From positions 13,485 to 77,484 of the forward strand of contig CAYTTA010000005.1 in assembly GCA_964440655.1 (NCBI GenBank): DNA of 64,000 nt. Direction: 5' to 3'. A model generated the notes under the pieces. The model was not told where the DNA came from. It searched no databases and worked only from the letters and a program-made list of their open reading frames with translations. Of this stretch, positions 26,431 to 34,797 are shown one piece after another. The translations under genes and the position numbers were made by a program. Source of the stretch: CAYTTA01 sp964440655 (lineage in GTDB: Bacteria; Bacteroidota; Rhodothermia; Balneolales; Balneolaceae). Every line of letters starts with the position of its first letter. Position 1 is the stretch's first letter.

Positions 26431-26586
26431 GTGATGGAGGGGGCTTATTTGTGATAGAAGGAGCTTCTTGGGGATCGAGGACGCCGGAAAAATCCTTTGC
26501 GACGGGGTCGGTCTTGCTGGCGATGAAGCCCTCCGGAAAAATCTGATGGCCGATGGAGCCGGGCTTATTGCCGATGGAGCCGGCGC
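26431..26586. repeat. 20-21 bp repeat units running into the DUF58 3' end
   Basis: GTGATGGAGGGGGCTTATTT / GTGATAGAAGGAGCTTCTTG (26431-26470) and GCCGATGGAGCC at 26549-26560 and again at 26570-26581, 21 bp apart. The rightmost unit is coding sequence for the last residues of the DUF58 protein (stop at 26565-26567), so the spacer units resemble degenerate copies of that gene's 3' end. No other gene is seen at 26409-26564. Confidence 0.7.
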
Positions 26587-27440
26587 CGGAAGAAACTCAT
26601 CAGCGGCCGGACCCAGGAGCGGTTGGTCTGGACAAACACTCCATCTATCGTATAGCGCCGGAACAGCTCCTCCATCGCGGCCATCCTCTTCATCCTCCGC
26701 TCCCTGAATGCGACTCGTGCCTTCCGGCTTGAGCTGTCCACCAGGATCCGGTTTCCCGTTTCGGGATCGAGCAGGGGAATCAGGCCCAGATCGGGGAGAT
26801 CGTTCTCATGCTCATCCTGGATCACAATGTTGACCAGATCGTGCTTGCGGTGGGTGATCTTGAGCTGTTTTTCAAACTCCCGGTCCTGAAAATCGGAGAC
26901 CAGGATCACGATGGCCCTCCGGTTGAGAAGCCGGTTCACATAGGCCAGCGCCCCGCCCAGATCGGTCCCTCTTCCCTCCGGTTTGGCAGTGAGAAGTTCC
27001 CGGATGAGTCTTAGAACGTGGGTTCTTCCTTTTTTCGGCGGGATCACCTTTTCGATGCGGTCGCTGAAGAGCAGAAGTCCCACCTTGTCGCCGTTCTTGA
27101 TGGCACTGAAAGCCAGAACGGCGGAGATCTCCGCGGCAAGCTCCATCTTGGTCTGGGAGCGGCTGCCGAAGAAACCGCTCGGAGAGATATCCACACAGAG
27201 CATGAGGATCTGCTCGCGCTCCTCCTCAAAAACCTTGACGTAGGGCTCGTCGCTCCGCGCCGTCACATTCCAGTCGATCTGGCGGATATCATCCCCGTAG
27301 GAGTAGGCCCGCACCTCGGAAAACTCCATTCCGCGCCCCTTGAACGCGGAGTGGTACTCACCGCCAAAGAAAGAGTTGACCAGCCCTTTGGTCTGGATCT
27401 CCAGTTTCCGGACTTTTTTGAGCAGCTCCTGAGAAATCAT
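26565..27440 (-). CDS. DUF58 domain protein (Bat-locus type)
   Basis: 291 residues, cytoplasmic. VNSFFGGEYHSAFKGRGMEFSEVRAY then DIRQIDWNVTAR is the DUF58 signature; a degenerate vWA-like fold follows (LMLCVDISPSG, ILVSDFQD). In most genomes it sits between a MoxR-type ATPase and BatA/BatD. Here a + strand M23 peptidase and a gap separate it from them, and no moxR is in view. It lies downstream of a LolC/E permease, only 15 bp after it on the same strand. Confidence 0.88.
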   Translation of the reverse strand: MISQELLKKVRKLEIQTKGLVNSFFGGEYHSAFKGRGMEFSEVRAYSYGDDIRQIDWNVTARSDEPYVKVFEEEREQILMLCVDISPSGFFGSRSQTKMELAAEISAVLAFSAIKNGDKVGLLLFSDRIEKVIPPKKGRTHVLRLIRELLTAKPEGRGTDLGGALAYVNRLLNRRAIVILVSDFQDREFEKQLKITHRKHDLVNIVIQDEHENDLPDLGLIPLLDPETGNRILVDSSSRKARVAFRERRMKRMAAMEELFRRYTIDGVFVQTNRSWVRPLMSFFRRRLHRQ

Positions 27441-27455
27441 GTTTCCAATGTAATG

Positions 27456-28685
27456 CTATTTCCCGAAGGAGAGAATCCGGACCGGATCGGTTCTTGCCGC
27501 CACCCGGGCAGGGAGCCAGGAGGCGAGCCCGCAGAGCAGGAAGGTGACCCCCGTCACGATGAAAAAGTCGGTCAGATGCGGTTCGACCGGGGCGTGGCTC
27601 ATGTAGTAGTTCTCCTCCGCGAGGGGAATGATCTGCCAGGTCCCCTGCAGCCAGTTGAAGAGCAGGGCGAGTCCGATCCCGATAAGCAGCCCCGACGCGG
27701 CCACAAGGAGCCCTTCGAGAAGGAAGATCCGCTGGATCTCCCTGTTCCGGGCTCCCATCGTTTTCAGAATACCGACATCCCTGACCCGCTCGAGAACCAT
27801 CATCAGAACCGTACCGATCAGATTGAACGCGGCGATGATAACCATCACGCTGATCACAAAGGGGATGGTCTGCTCCTGCAGGTCGACCCAGGCAAAGATG
27901 TTCTGATAGCGTTGAAAGATTGTTCCGATCAGGTAGGGGAAGGGGAGACTGAGTTCCAGCTCTTCATAGAGAGTCCGGATTCCGCCGGGATCAGGCAGGG
28001 TGATGTCGATGCCGGTTGCCTGGAGATGGCCAAGCCCGAACAGGCGGCGAACCGGGTCGATGGAGGTCACGGCAAAGGAGTCGTCAAACCGGTCGATCCC
28101 GGTCTGATAGATCCCGCTGAGGTGAAACTGGATGATTTCGGGACGATTGAAGGGACCGGGCACTCCGTCGATCGTGTAGGCGGTGACCACGCTGCCCGGT
28201 TCGGCACCGATGGCCGAAGCGAGCGCAGCCCCGAGAATGATTCCCGGCAGGCCTCTCTCATCGGGCTCCAGCGAGTAGTTGCCCTGCGAAATGTAGTCCC
28301 GCAGATCGGTCACATCGCCTGCCGGATCCACTCCCTTGATGATGCCGCCGCTGATGTCCCGGCTCGACTGGAGCATGATCTCTCCCATGATGACCGGCTG
28401 CACTTCCGCCCGGGGGTCAACATCCCGGATCCAGGTTGCCAGCGTATCGGCGCGGAAGAGCGGATCGGGTGTGGCAGAGGTGATGGTGATGTGGGGAGCG
28501 AACCCCAGCACTTTTTCATGGATGGCCGATTTGAACCCGTGGACGATCGAAAGGGCAATGAGAAGTCCGGCCGTTCCGACCGCCACTCCGGTGATCGCCA
28601 TGATCTTTATAAAGGAGAGAAAGCGGGATCCTTCCCGCTTGCCCTGGAAATAGCGGCGAGCCAGAAAAAGCTCAAATCGTGCCAT
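27456..28685 (-). CDS. LolC/LolE-type ABC transporter permease
   Basis: 409 residues from the ATG at 28685. RFELFLARRYFQGKREGSRFLSFI is the typical start; TM1 is about 22-45 (ITGVAVGTAGLLIALSI), a large periplasmic MacB/FtsX-like domain follows, then three membrane segments in the last 150 residues. Such proteins pull outer-membrane lipoproteins out of the inner membrane together with LolD. A lolD-type ATPase is encoded 26 kb away at 54191-54889, so the pair is split. FtsX-like permeases with other roles remain possible. Confidence 0.85.
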   Translation of the reverse strand: MARFELFLARRYFQGKREGSRFLSFIKIMAITGVAVGTAGLLIALSIVHGFKSAIHEKVLGFAPHITITSATPDPLFRADTLATWIRDVDPRAEVQPVIMGEIMLQSSRDISGGIIKGVDPAGDVTDLRDYISQGNYSLEPDERGLPGIILGAALASAIGAEPGSVVTAYTIDGVPGPFNRPEIIQFHLSGIYQTGIDRFDDSFAVTSIDPVRRLFGLGHLQATGIDITLPDPGGIRTLYEELELSLPFPYLIGTIFQRYQNIFAWVDLQEQTIPFVISVMVIIAAFNLIGTVLMMVLERVRDVGILKTMGARNREIQRIFLLEGLLVAASGLLIGIGLALLFNWLQGTWQIIPLAEENYYMSHAPVEPHLTDFFIVTGVTFLLCGLASWLPARVAARTDPVRILSFGK

Positions 28686-28753
28686 CAGTTTCCTGCCATG
28701 AGGTTGAGGCTGAACAGGGCGGAGTACGGAAACGGAGCGGGTGCAGACACCCT

Positions 28754-28835
28754 GCTCCGTTCGCATTCTGGTTTACTCCGTTCGCATTCCGGTTCATTCC
28801 GGTCGCGGCCGGCGTCACTCCGGCCGCATCTGGGG
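28754..28835. repeat. 21-bp tandem array at the lysS 3' end
   Basis: Units at 28754-28774, 28775-28795 and 28796-28816 are each 21 bp on the pattern ACTCCGTTCGCATTCCGGTTC; a fourth (28817-28835) is the coding sequence of the lysS C-terminus, whose stop is at 28815-28817. The identity falls away from the middle units, fitting outward duplication from the gene end. Confidence 0.8.
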
Positions 28836-30341
28836 GAAAAAGATCACATCACGGATTGATTCGGAGTCGGTCATGATCATCGCCAGACGGTCGATGCCGA
28901 CTCCCAGCCCGGCTGTGGGCGGCATCCCATACTCCAGAGAGCGAAGAAAGTCTTCATCGATGGTCATCGCCTCGTCATCCCCGGCCGCCCTCAGTGCAGC
29001 CTGCTCTTCCAGACGCTGGCGCTGATCGATCGGATCATTCAGCTCCGAGAAGGCGTTTGCGAGCTCCTTCCCGTTGCAGATCACTTCAAAACGCTCCACC
29101 AGGCCCTCCTTGGTGCGGTGGGACTTGGCCAGCGGGCTCATCTCGACCGGATAGTCGATGATGAAGGTGGGCTGGATCAGTTTGGGCTCGACAAAATCCC
29201 CGAAGATCTCGTCGATCAACTTGCCCTTGCCCATCTCCGGCTCGACCTGAACCCCCAGCTGTCTGGCAACCGCCCGGATCTCCTCCTCGCTTTTCATGTG
29301 GAGATCGTGACCGGTCTCCTTCTCGATCGCCTCCAGCATCGGAATACGCGGCCAGGGAGTGGTAAAGTCGATCTCCTGCCCGCCTACCGTGATTCTGGGG
29401 GAGCCGTGCAGCTCGATCGCCACATGCTCGATCATCTTTTCGGTGAACTCCATCATCCAGTGATAATCCTTGTAGGCGACGTAGAGCTCGACCTGTGTGA
29501 ACTCCGGGTTGTGAAAACGGGAGAGCCCCTCGTTCCGGAAATCCTTCGCGAATTCATAAACCCCGTCGAATCCGCCGGTGATCAGCCGCTTCAGATAGAG
29601 TTCGTTGGCGATCCGCAGGTAGAGCTGCATATCCAGGGCGTTGTGATGGGTCACAAACGGACGGGCAGAAGCTCCACCGTAGACCGGCTGAAGGATGGGG
29701 GTCTCCACCTCCAGGTAACCGTGATCGTTCAGGAAATTGCGCATCACCTGGATCATCCGGCTTCTCTTACGGAATACATCGCGCACTTCCGGATTGACAA
29801 TCAGATCCACATAGCGCTGGCGGTAACGCTGCTCCTTGTCGGAGAACATGTCGTAGACGACCTTCTCTCCATCAGGCCCTTCCACCTCTTTCGGGACGGG
29901 AATGGGACGGATCGCCTTGGAAAGCAGCTGGAACTCCTCGGCATGAAGGGTGGTCTCTCCGGTGCGGGTTTTGAAAATGAACCCGCGCACCCCGACAATA
30001 TCCCCGATATCGACCAGTTTTTTGAAAAGCTCGTTGTAGTTCTCCGCACCGATATCATCGCGGCGGATGTAGACCTGAATGGTTCCCTCTGAATCCTGGA
30101 GGTTGAAGAAAGAGGCTTTTCCCATGATGCGGCGGGTCATGATCCGGCCTGCGAGGGAGACCCTCGGGCTGCTTTCCTGCACTTCGGTGATGAACCGCTC
30201 CTCCTGCCCCAGGATCTGCGAGGTGCGGTGGGAAACATCAAATTCGTAAGGGTAGGGGTTGATGCCTGCTTCCTGCAGGGCTTTCAGTTTTTCCAGGCGG
30301 ATCGCCTGCTGTTCACTAAGAGAGGGTTCCTGTGCACTCAT
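28815..30341 (-). CDS. lysS: Lysyl-tRNA synthetase, class II
   Basis: Charges tRNA-Lys. 508 residues, normal length. OB-fold anticodon domain (SLAGRIMTRRIMGKASFFNLQD, about 60-170), then the class II core: motif 1 (RSRMIQVMRNFLNDHGYLEVETPIL), motif 2 (FRNEGLSRFHNPEFTQVELY), FEVICNGKELANAFSELNDP and motif 3 (GLGVGIDRLAMIM). TATTTTG at the mirror of 30410-30416 may be its -7 promoter element. An assembly gap lies just upstream of the gene. Confidence 0.97.
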   Translation of the reverse strand: MSAQEPSLSEQQAIRLEKLKALQEAGINPYPYEFDVSHRTSQILGQEERFITEVQESSPRVSLAGRIMTRRIMGKASFFNLQDSEGTIQVYIRRDDIGAENYNELFKKLVDIGDIVGVRGFIFKTRTGETTLHAEEFQLLSKAIRPIPVPKEVEGPDGEKVVYDMFSDKEQRYRQRYVDLIVNPEVRDVFRKRSRMIQVMRNFLNDHGYLEVETPILQPVYGGASARPFVTHHNALDMQLYLRIANELYLKRLITGGFDGVYEFAKDFRNEGLSRFHNPEFTQVELYVAYKDYHWMMEFTEKMIEHVAIELHGSPRITVGGQEIDFTTPWPRIPMLEAIEKETGHDLHMKSEEEIRAVARQLGVQVEPEMGKGKLIDEIFGDFVEPKLIQPTFIIDYPVEMSPLAKSHRTKEGLVERFEVICNGKELANAFSELNDPIDQRQRLEEQAALRAAGDDEAMTIDEDFLRSLEYGMPPTAGLGVGIDRLAMIMTDSESIRDVIFFPQMRPE

Positions 30342-30448
30342 GGATGGCTTGGACTCGGTGAAAACGTGGAACGTGAAATGATTTCAATGGAATACATTCA
30401 ATCTGACAAAATAGGGAATAACGACACCAGTTGCAGTTGCACGATGGA

Positions 30449-30548
30449 NNNNNNNNNNNNNNNNNNNNNNNNNNNNNNNNNNNNNNNNNNNNNNNNNNNN
30501 NNNNNNNNNNNNNNNNNNNNNNNNNNNNNNNNNNNNNNNNNNNNNNNN
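30449..30548. other. 100-N assembly gap upstream of lysS
   Basis: A run of exactly 100 N, a conventional placeholder. Flanks (TTGCAGTTGCACGATGGA and GGGATCTGACGGG) share no repeat, unlike the gap at 24838. Any sequence between the lysS promoter region and the phosphopantetheinyl transferase gene may be missing, including a small gene. Confidence 0.95.
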
Positions 30549-30602
30549 GGGATCTGACGGGCCAGCTTTCAAATGGTCCCCCTTTTTTGAATCTTTCCCG
30601 GC

Positions 30603-31220
30603 ATGAATCGGAACAGGATCGAGTACATTCGGCACCCCGCAATTCCGGACGATCTGCTGGTCGGGGTACGGAGAAATCCCGCCGGGGAAGAGGCCCCTAC
30701 ATTGCAGAGACAGAGAATCCGGGAGCGGCGGGGGGGAAGGGAGCTGCTGGCCGATATGGTGCGTGAAGCGTGGGGACACGGAGCTTTCCATATTGAGGGC
30801 GCTGAGAACAGCAAGCCGGTGGGAATCTATGAAGGCGAACCTGTAGAGGTGTCGATATCTCACAGTCGGTGGTTGATCTGTGCCGCCCTGTCCCGGGGCA
30901 GAAGAGTGGGCGTGGACCTGGAACCCCTGGAGAGAGAACGTCATCCCCTGCTTCTGAAACGGATTCTTCATCCGGAGGAGACGCCGGATATAGCCGCGCT
31001 GGATGTGCTTCGGCTCTGGTCCATGAAAGAGGCAATTCTGAAGTGGGAGGGAAGCGGATTGAGGATGGCGATGAACCGGGTTAGGATCGTCCGGGAGCGG
31101 GATGATGATGGGGGTGATGATGCGGTCTATCTCGGCTGGCTGCCGGAAGACCGATCGGTACGGATCTGCAGTTTCACCCATCTCGATCACTGGTTGGCCG
31201 TGGCGTGGAGTGGGGAGTAG
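30603..31220 (+). CDS. 4'-phosphopantetheinyl transferase superfamily protein
   Basis: Attaches the phosphopantetheine arm to carrier proteins. 205 residues, a Sfp-like pseudo-dimer length. GEPVEVSISHSRWLICAALS, VGVDLEPLERER with the Mg-binding Asp-x-Glu, and LWSMKEAILKWEGSGL (W-x-x-KEA) are the family signatures. With no polyketide or NRPS genes nearby it could be the holo-ACP synthase of primary fatty acid synthesis, but that is inference. It starts 55 bp after an assembly gap. Confidence 0.88.
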   Translation: MNRNRIEYIRHPAIPDDLLVGVRRNPAGEEAPTLQRQRIRERRGGRELLADMVREAWGHGAFHIEGAENSKPVGIYEGEPVEVSISHSRWLICAALSRGRRVGVDLEPLERERHPLLLKRILHPEETPDIAALDVLRLWSMKEAILKWEGSGLRMAMNRVRIVRERDDDGGDDAVYLGWLPEDRSVRICSFTHLDHWLAVAWSGE

Positions 31221-31293
31221 TCTTGCATCAGATAGAGCAGCCGACTCATAGTCGATGGGTCGCTGTCATTGATTTAAACAATAAGAGTTGGTA

Positions 31294-32205
31294 GTGAAAG
31301 TGTTTGAAAAAGCGTCAACCAACCATAAACGTGTTACAATCATAGGACCCGGCCGGGTCGGGAGCTCGCTGCTGGATGGACTGAAAAAGGCGGGATACCG
31401 GATTGCATCGGTTGTTACCCGAACCGGAAAGCCGACCCTGGCTTTGAGGGAGATCCAGCGGGCGGAATCTCCCGATTTTCCAATGATCCGTCTGGAAGAG
31501 CTGGCGGGCGGCCCCATCGGTCATCTGGTTTTCATCACCACGCCGGATGATTCCATTTCAGAGGTGGCGGAACGGCTTGCCTCGATTCATGCCGATTGGG
31601 ATGGGAAGGTGGTGGCACACGCCTCCGGATTTCTGAATTCCCGGCAACTTGAACCCCTGCAGAATAAAGGTGCCCGGGTTGCTTCTTTCCAGCCCCTACA
31701 GACCTTCACGTCCGGTTCCGGCGGGGATGCCTTCAGGGGTATCCATGTAACTCTGGAAGGGAACGACGAGGCGATCGAATCCCTTCGACAGGTAGCCGTG
31801 GCACTGGGCTCCAACCCGCATCCTGTAACGCCGGAGCAGAAGCATGCCCTGCATGTAGCTGCCGTTTTTCTCTCCAACTATCTGGTGGCGCTGGCAGGAA
31901 TCTCCGACCGGCTCATCCGCGATTCCATTCCCGGGGCGGATTTCAGCTGGCTGGAGCCGCTTCTGGCACGCACAGCATCCAACCTGAAAATCAAAACACC
32001 TCAAGATGCTCTTACCGGCCCTCTTGCCAGAGGAGATCTCGGCACGGTGGAGAAACACCTCGAGGTGCTTGAACCCACTCCGGACTGGAATCGGCTCTAC
32101 CGGCTGCTGGGACAGCAGGCGCTTGAACTGATCAAAAAGAAAGGAAACCTGTCCGAGAAGAGAGTAAAAGAACTCGAGGAGAGGATGTCGGAAAATCCGG
32201 CATGA
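31294..32205 (+). CDS. DUF2520 Rossmann-fold protein
   Basis: 303 residues. VTIIGPGRVGSSLLDGLKKAGY is an NAD(P)-binding motif near residue 15; FITTPDDSIS, VVAHASGF and ASFQPLQTF follow, and a C-terminal helical DUF2520 domain (KHALHVAAVFLSNYLVALAGI) completes a fold like pyrroline-5-carboxylate or ketopantoate reductases. Substrate unknown. Starts are uncertain: TTG at 31288 or GTG at 31294, with no ATG or clear ribosome-binding site; the GTG is used here. Confidence 0.8.
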   Translation: MKVFEKASTNHKRVTIIGPGRVGSSLLDGLKKAGYRIASVVTRTGKPTLALREIQRAESPDFPMIRLEELAGGPIGHLVFITTPDDSISEVAERLASIHADWDGKVVAHASGFLNSRQLEPLQNKGARVASFQPLQTFTSGSGGDAFRGIHVTLEGNDEAIESLRQVAVALGSNPHPVTPEQKHALHVAAVFLSNYLVALAGISDRLIRDSIPGADFSWLEPLLARTASNLKIKTPQDALTGPLARGDLGTVEKHLEVLEPTPDWNRLYRLLGQQALELIKKKGNLSEKRVKELEERMSENPA

Positions 32206-32324
32206 AGGTCAGTTCATGCGGGGGTCCATCATGGGAGTAGTCGATCTCCATCTCTTTCAGAAATCTGACGACGGTTTCATTCATTGGAAAAGGGTCAGAG
32301 GTGGTCACGGCCGATGCAGAGTGA

Positions 32325-33968
32325 TCAGTTCTCGACCCGAGCTTCCACTTCCAGAATCTGCTCCTTGAGACCCTGTTCTTTGAGGCTCTTGCGGGCAAAG
32401 ATCATCAGGACCACCGCCAGTACGAAGAGAAGCAGGGCCAGAGCGGAGAGAACGAAGTTGTTCTCCATCAGATTCTGCCACGTGAAGAGGGCAAGGGAGG
32501 TGAGAGTGACCGCAAACATGAAGGCCATGGGAATCAGTGTGAATAGAGGGTTGATTCCCTTTTTATAGAGCCAGACGGTTACTGCCAGAAGCGCCAGTGC
32601 AGCAAGCAGCTGATTGGCGGTCCCGAAAATAGGCCACAATTGTTGGAAATGACCGGTAGTGAGCAGTCCTGCGCTTAAGAGGCAGACGATCCCGGTGTTG
32701 AGAAACCGGTTGTCGGTAACCACCCGGACAGGAGTCTCATCTTTTTCAAAATATTCGGTCAGAGTGAATCGTGCCAGTCGTGTGCAGGTATCGAGGGTAG
32801 TCATGGCAAAGGCCGATACTGTGAGCGCGACAAATGCGACCGAGAGCGAATCGGGAATTCCCAGTGTGGAGATGAATCCGCCCAGACCCTGGGAGAAAAG
32901 GGTGACCGGTCCCATTTCGGTCAGGGAGCCCAGATATTGTTCCCGGGTAAGGATCATTACGGTAACCAGAGAAAGAATGGCCAGCATGGACTCGATCAGC
33001 ATCCCCCCGAAACCGATCAGCTTGGCATCCGACTCCTTGTCGACCTGCTTGGAGGTGGTGCCGGAAGCAACGAGGGAGTGGACTCCGGAAATGGCGCCAC
33101 AGGCGACGGTTATGAAAAGTACAGGAAACAGATACCCCAGTTCTTCCACATGGAAGTGAATCTCGTTGCTGATCTGGGGAGTGGGGTTTGTGGCTATGAC
33201 CCCGATAATTCCAAAGATGAGCATTCCATAGAGAAGAAATGAGTTGAGATAGTCTCTCGGCTGGAGAAGGACAGAGACCGGAGAGACGGCCGCAAAAAAG
33301 ATATAGATAAGAAGGACCGCCACCCAGTACCAGTAACCCAATTCAAGAGGCAGACGAACGCCCATGTAAACCATGGCATACATGATAACCACGCCAAGGA
33401 GGGAAAGCAGCCAGAAGGGAAGTCTGTTTAGTCTTACGGCGAAACCAAAAAGTACTGCAAGCAGAATAAATCCTACCGATGCGGTGGCCGAAGCGGGCAC
33501 GTTTACAAAGGTCCTTGCCACGATGTCCATGAAGACGGCGATGACCAGGATGAGTGTGGCGAAGGCAAACAGCAGGAAGAGTTTTTTGCCGAACTCTCCG
33601 ATGTAACTCTCAATCAGCTCCCCGACGGAACGTCCTTTGTGCCTCATGGAGGCGATAAGCGAGGTCATGTCGTGAACCGCCCCGAAAAAGATCCCTCCGA
33701 AAATGATCCAGAGGACAGCCGGAATCCACCCGAACGCGATGGCTATGATCGGCCCGATGATCGGTCCGGCGCCTGCAATCGATGCAAAATGGTGTCCCAG
33801 AACGAGGGATTTGTGGCTGGGTATATAGTCGATCCCATCCCGTTCCGTATGGGCCGGAGTCGTGTTCTGGTCACTCACCGAGAGAATCCGGGAAATGTAT
33901 CCGCCGTAGACCCGATAGGCGATCAGAAACAGGATCCCGGACAATAAAAGTAAAAGGATCAGGTTCAT
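32325..33968 (-). CDS. cstA: CstA-family carbon starvation transporter
   Basis: 547 residues with more than a dozen membrane segments. HKSLVLGHHFASIAGAGPIIGP, GAVHDMTSLIASMRHKGRSVGELI and GVHSLVASGTTSKQ are CstA hallmarks. The family imports pyruvate and, in enterobacteria, peptides when carbon is short. This is the shorter form of the family. A pair of inverted repeats lies 20-75 bp upstream of the start, suggesting direct control by a repressor or activator. The C-terminal tail is charged and helical. Confidence 0.92.
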   Translation of the reverse strand: MNLILLLLLSGILFLIAYRVYGGYISRILSVSDQNTTPAHTERDGIDYIPSHKSLVLGHHFASIAGAGPIIGPIIAIAFGWIPAVLWIIFGGIFFGAVHDMTSLIASMRHKGRSVGELIESYIGEFGKKLFLLFAFATLILVIAVFMDIVARTFVNVPASATASVGFILLAVLFGFAVRLNRLPFWLLSLLGVVIMYAMVYMGVRLPLELGYWYWVAVLLIYIFFAAVSPVSVLLQPRDYLNSFLLYGMLIFGIIGVIATNPTPQISNEIHFHVEELGYLFPVLFITVACGAISGVHSLVASGTTSKQVDKESDAKLIGFGGMLIESMLAILSLVTVMILTREQYLGSLTEMGPVTLFSQGLGGFISTLGIPDSLSVAFVALTVSAFAMTTLDTCTRLARFTLTEYFEKDETPVRVVTDNRFLNTGIVCLLSAGLLTTGHFQQLWPIFGTANQLLAALALLAVTVWLYKKGINPLFTLIPMAFMFAVTLTSLALFTWQNLMENNFVLSALALLLFVLAVVLMIFARKSLKEQGLKEQILEVEARVEN

Positions 33969-33987
33969 ACCGATGCGAATATTGAGA

Positions 33988-34042
33988 TGGGAAACCCTCC
34001 CATATTATGAAATAACTCAAATCAAGATGGGAAATTTTCCCA
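33988..34042 (-). promoter_or_regulatory. Paired TGGGA-N5-TCCCA operators upstream of cstA
   Basis: Two dyad sites: TGGGAAACCCTCCCA (33988-34002, extending one more pair each side to ATGGGA/TCCCAT) and TGGGAAATTTTCCCA (34028-34042, 7-bp perfect arms around a central T). Both are preceded by GA and share the form TGGGA-N5-TCCCA. Centres are 40 bp apart, close to four helical turns, so bound dimers would face the same side of the DNA. They lie only upstream of cstA. The regulator is not identified. Confidence 0.7.
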
Positions 34043-34154
34043 AATCAACAACAATTCGGCATCGAAAGTATAAACCTTGGTCTAATTAGGCAACAATCAC
34101 CGGAAGATTCTGGGGGCCAATCCAAAACAGAGGCAGGAGGGTGTGTTTTCCCGC

Positions 34155-34589
34155 TTATGATTCTGTTCCATCCTGGTCTTCGCTGCTGATCATCCAGCAG
34201 ACTCCGTACCGGTCCCGGAATGATCCGAACCAGGAACCCCAGAATGCCTTCTGAAACTCCATTTCAACAGAACCGCCGTCCGAGAGGGCGTTGAAAACCC
34301 TCTCCGCTTCGTCCCTCTTGTCCAGATGGAGCGATATGTAGTTGTTGTTCCCGGTATTCAGAACATGCCCCATGGAGGGGAGAATGTCCGATCCCATCAG
34401 GTACTGGTTCCCGATGGGCAGAGAGATATGCAAGATGCGGTTGCGTTCCTCTTCGGGGAGTTCCCCGATGTCGGGAGCTTCGGTCATCCGCATGATTCCG
34501 TCGAATTCCCCGCCAAAAACAGATCGGTAGAATTCAAAGGCTTCTTCGGTATTTCCGTCAAAGTTGAGGTAGGTATTAAGGGATATCAT
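34155..34589 (-). CDS. PhnB-like VOC family protein
   Basis: 144 residues. YLNFDGNTEEAFEFYRSVFGGEF opens a glyoxalase/bleomycin-resistance fold of the PhnB type; MGSDILPSM, NYISLHLDKRDEAERVFNAL and FWGSWFGSFRDRYGVCWMI follow. Enzymatic role unknown; relatives are called 3-demethylubiquinone methyltransferase-like on weak grounds. Another member is at 40666-41055. It lies alone, downstream of the cstA operator region on the same strand. Confidence 0.85.
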   Translation of the reverse strand: MISLNTYLNFDGNTEEAFEFYRSVFGGEFDGIMRMTEAPDIGELPEEERNRILHISLPIGNQYLMGSDILPSMGHVLNTGNNNYISLHLDKRDEAERVFNALSDGGSVEMEFQKAFWGSWFGSFRDRYGVCWMISSEDQDGTES

Positions 34590-34744
34590 GTCAGGGCAGA
34601 GTGTTTTTTAGTTGTATTTAATATGGGGCTTCAATCTGGTGAGATTCCACGGCAATGCTGGACAATCCGAGGGGGGAATCGCGCCAGGTACTACTCCAGG
34701 TACTTCATGAGATTACTCATCAGATTCTGGGTCAGGAACTTCAT

Positions 34745-34777
34745 GAGGTTCTTCAGAGGTTCTTCAGAGGTTCTTCA
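34745..34777. repeat. Perfect 11-bp triplication
   Basis: GAGGTTCTTCA occurs three times in a row (34745-34755, 34756-34766, 34767-34777). Related CAGGTACTTCATGAG-like words lie just before (34686-34745), so an older array of about 10-11 bp period fills most of the 208-bp spacer between the DUF72 and VOC genes. No gene is seen in it. Confidence 0.9.
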
Positions 34778-34797
34778 CCCGATGATTCAGCGAAGAT

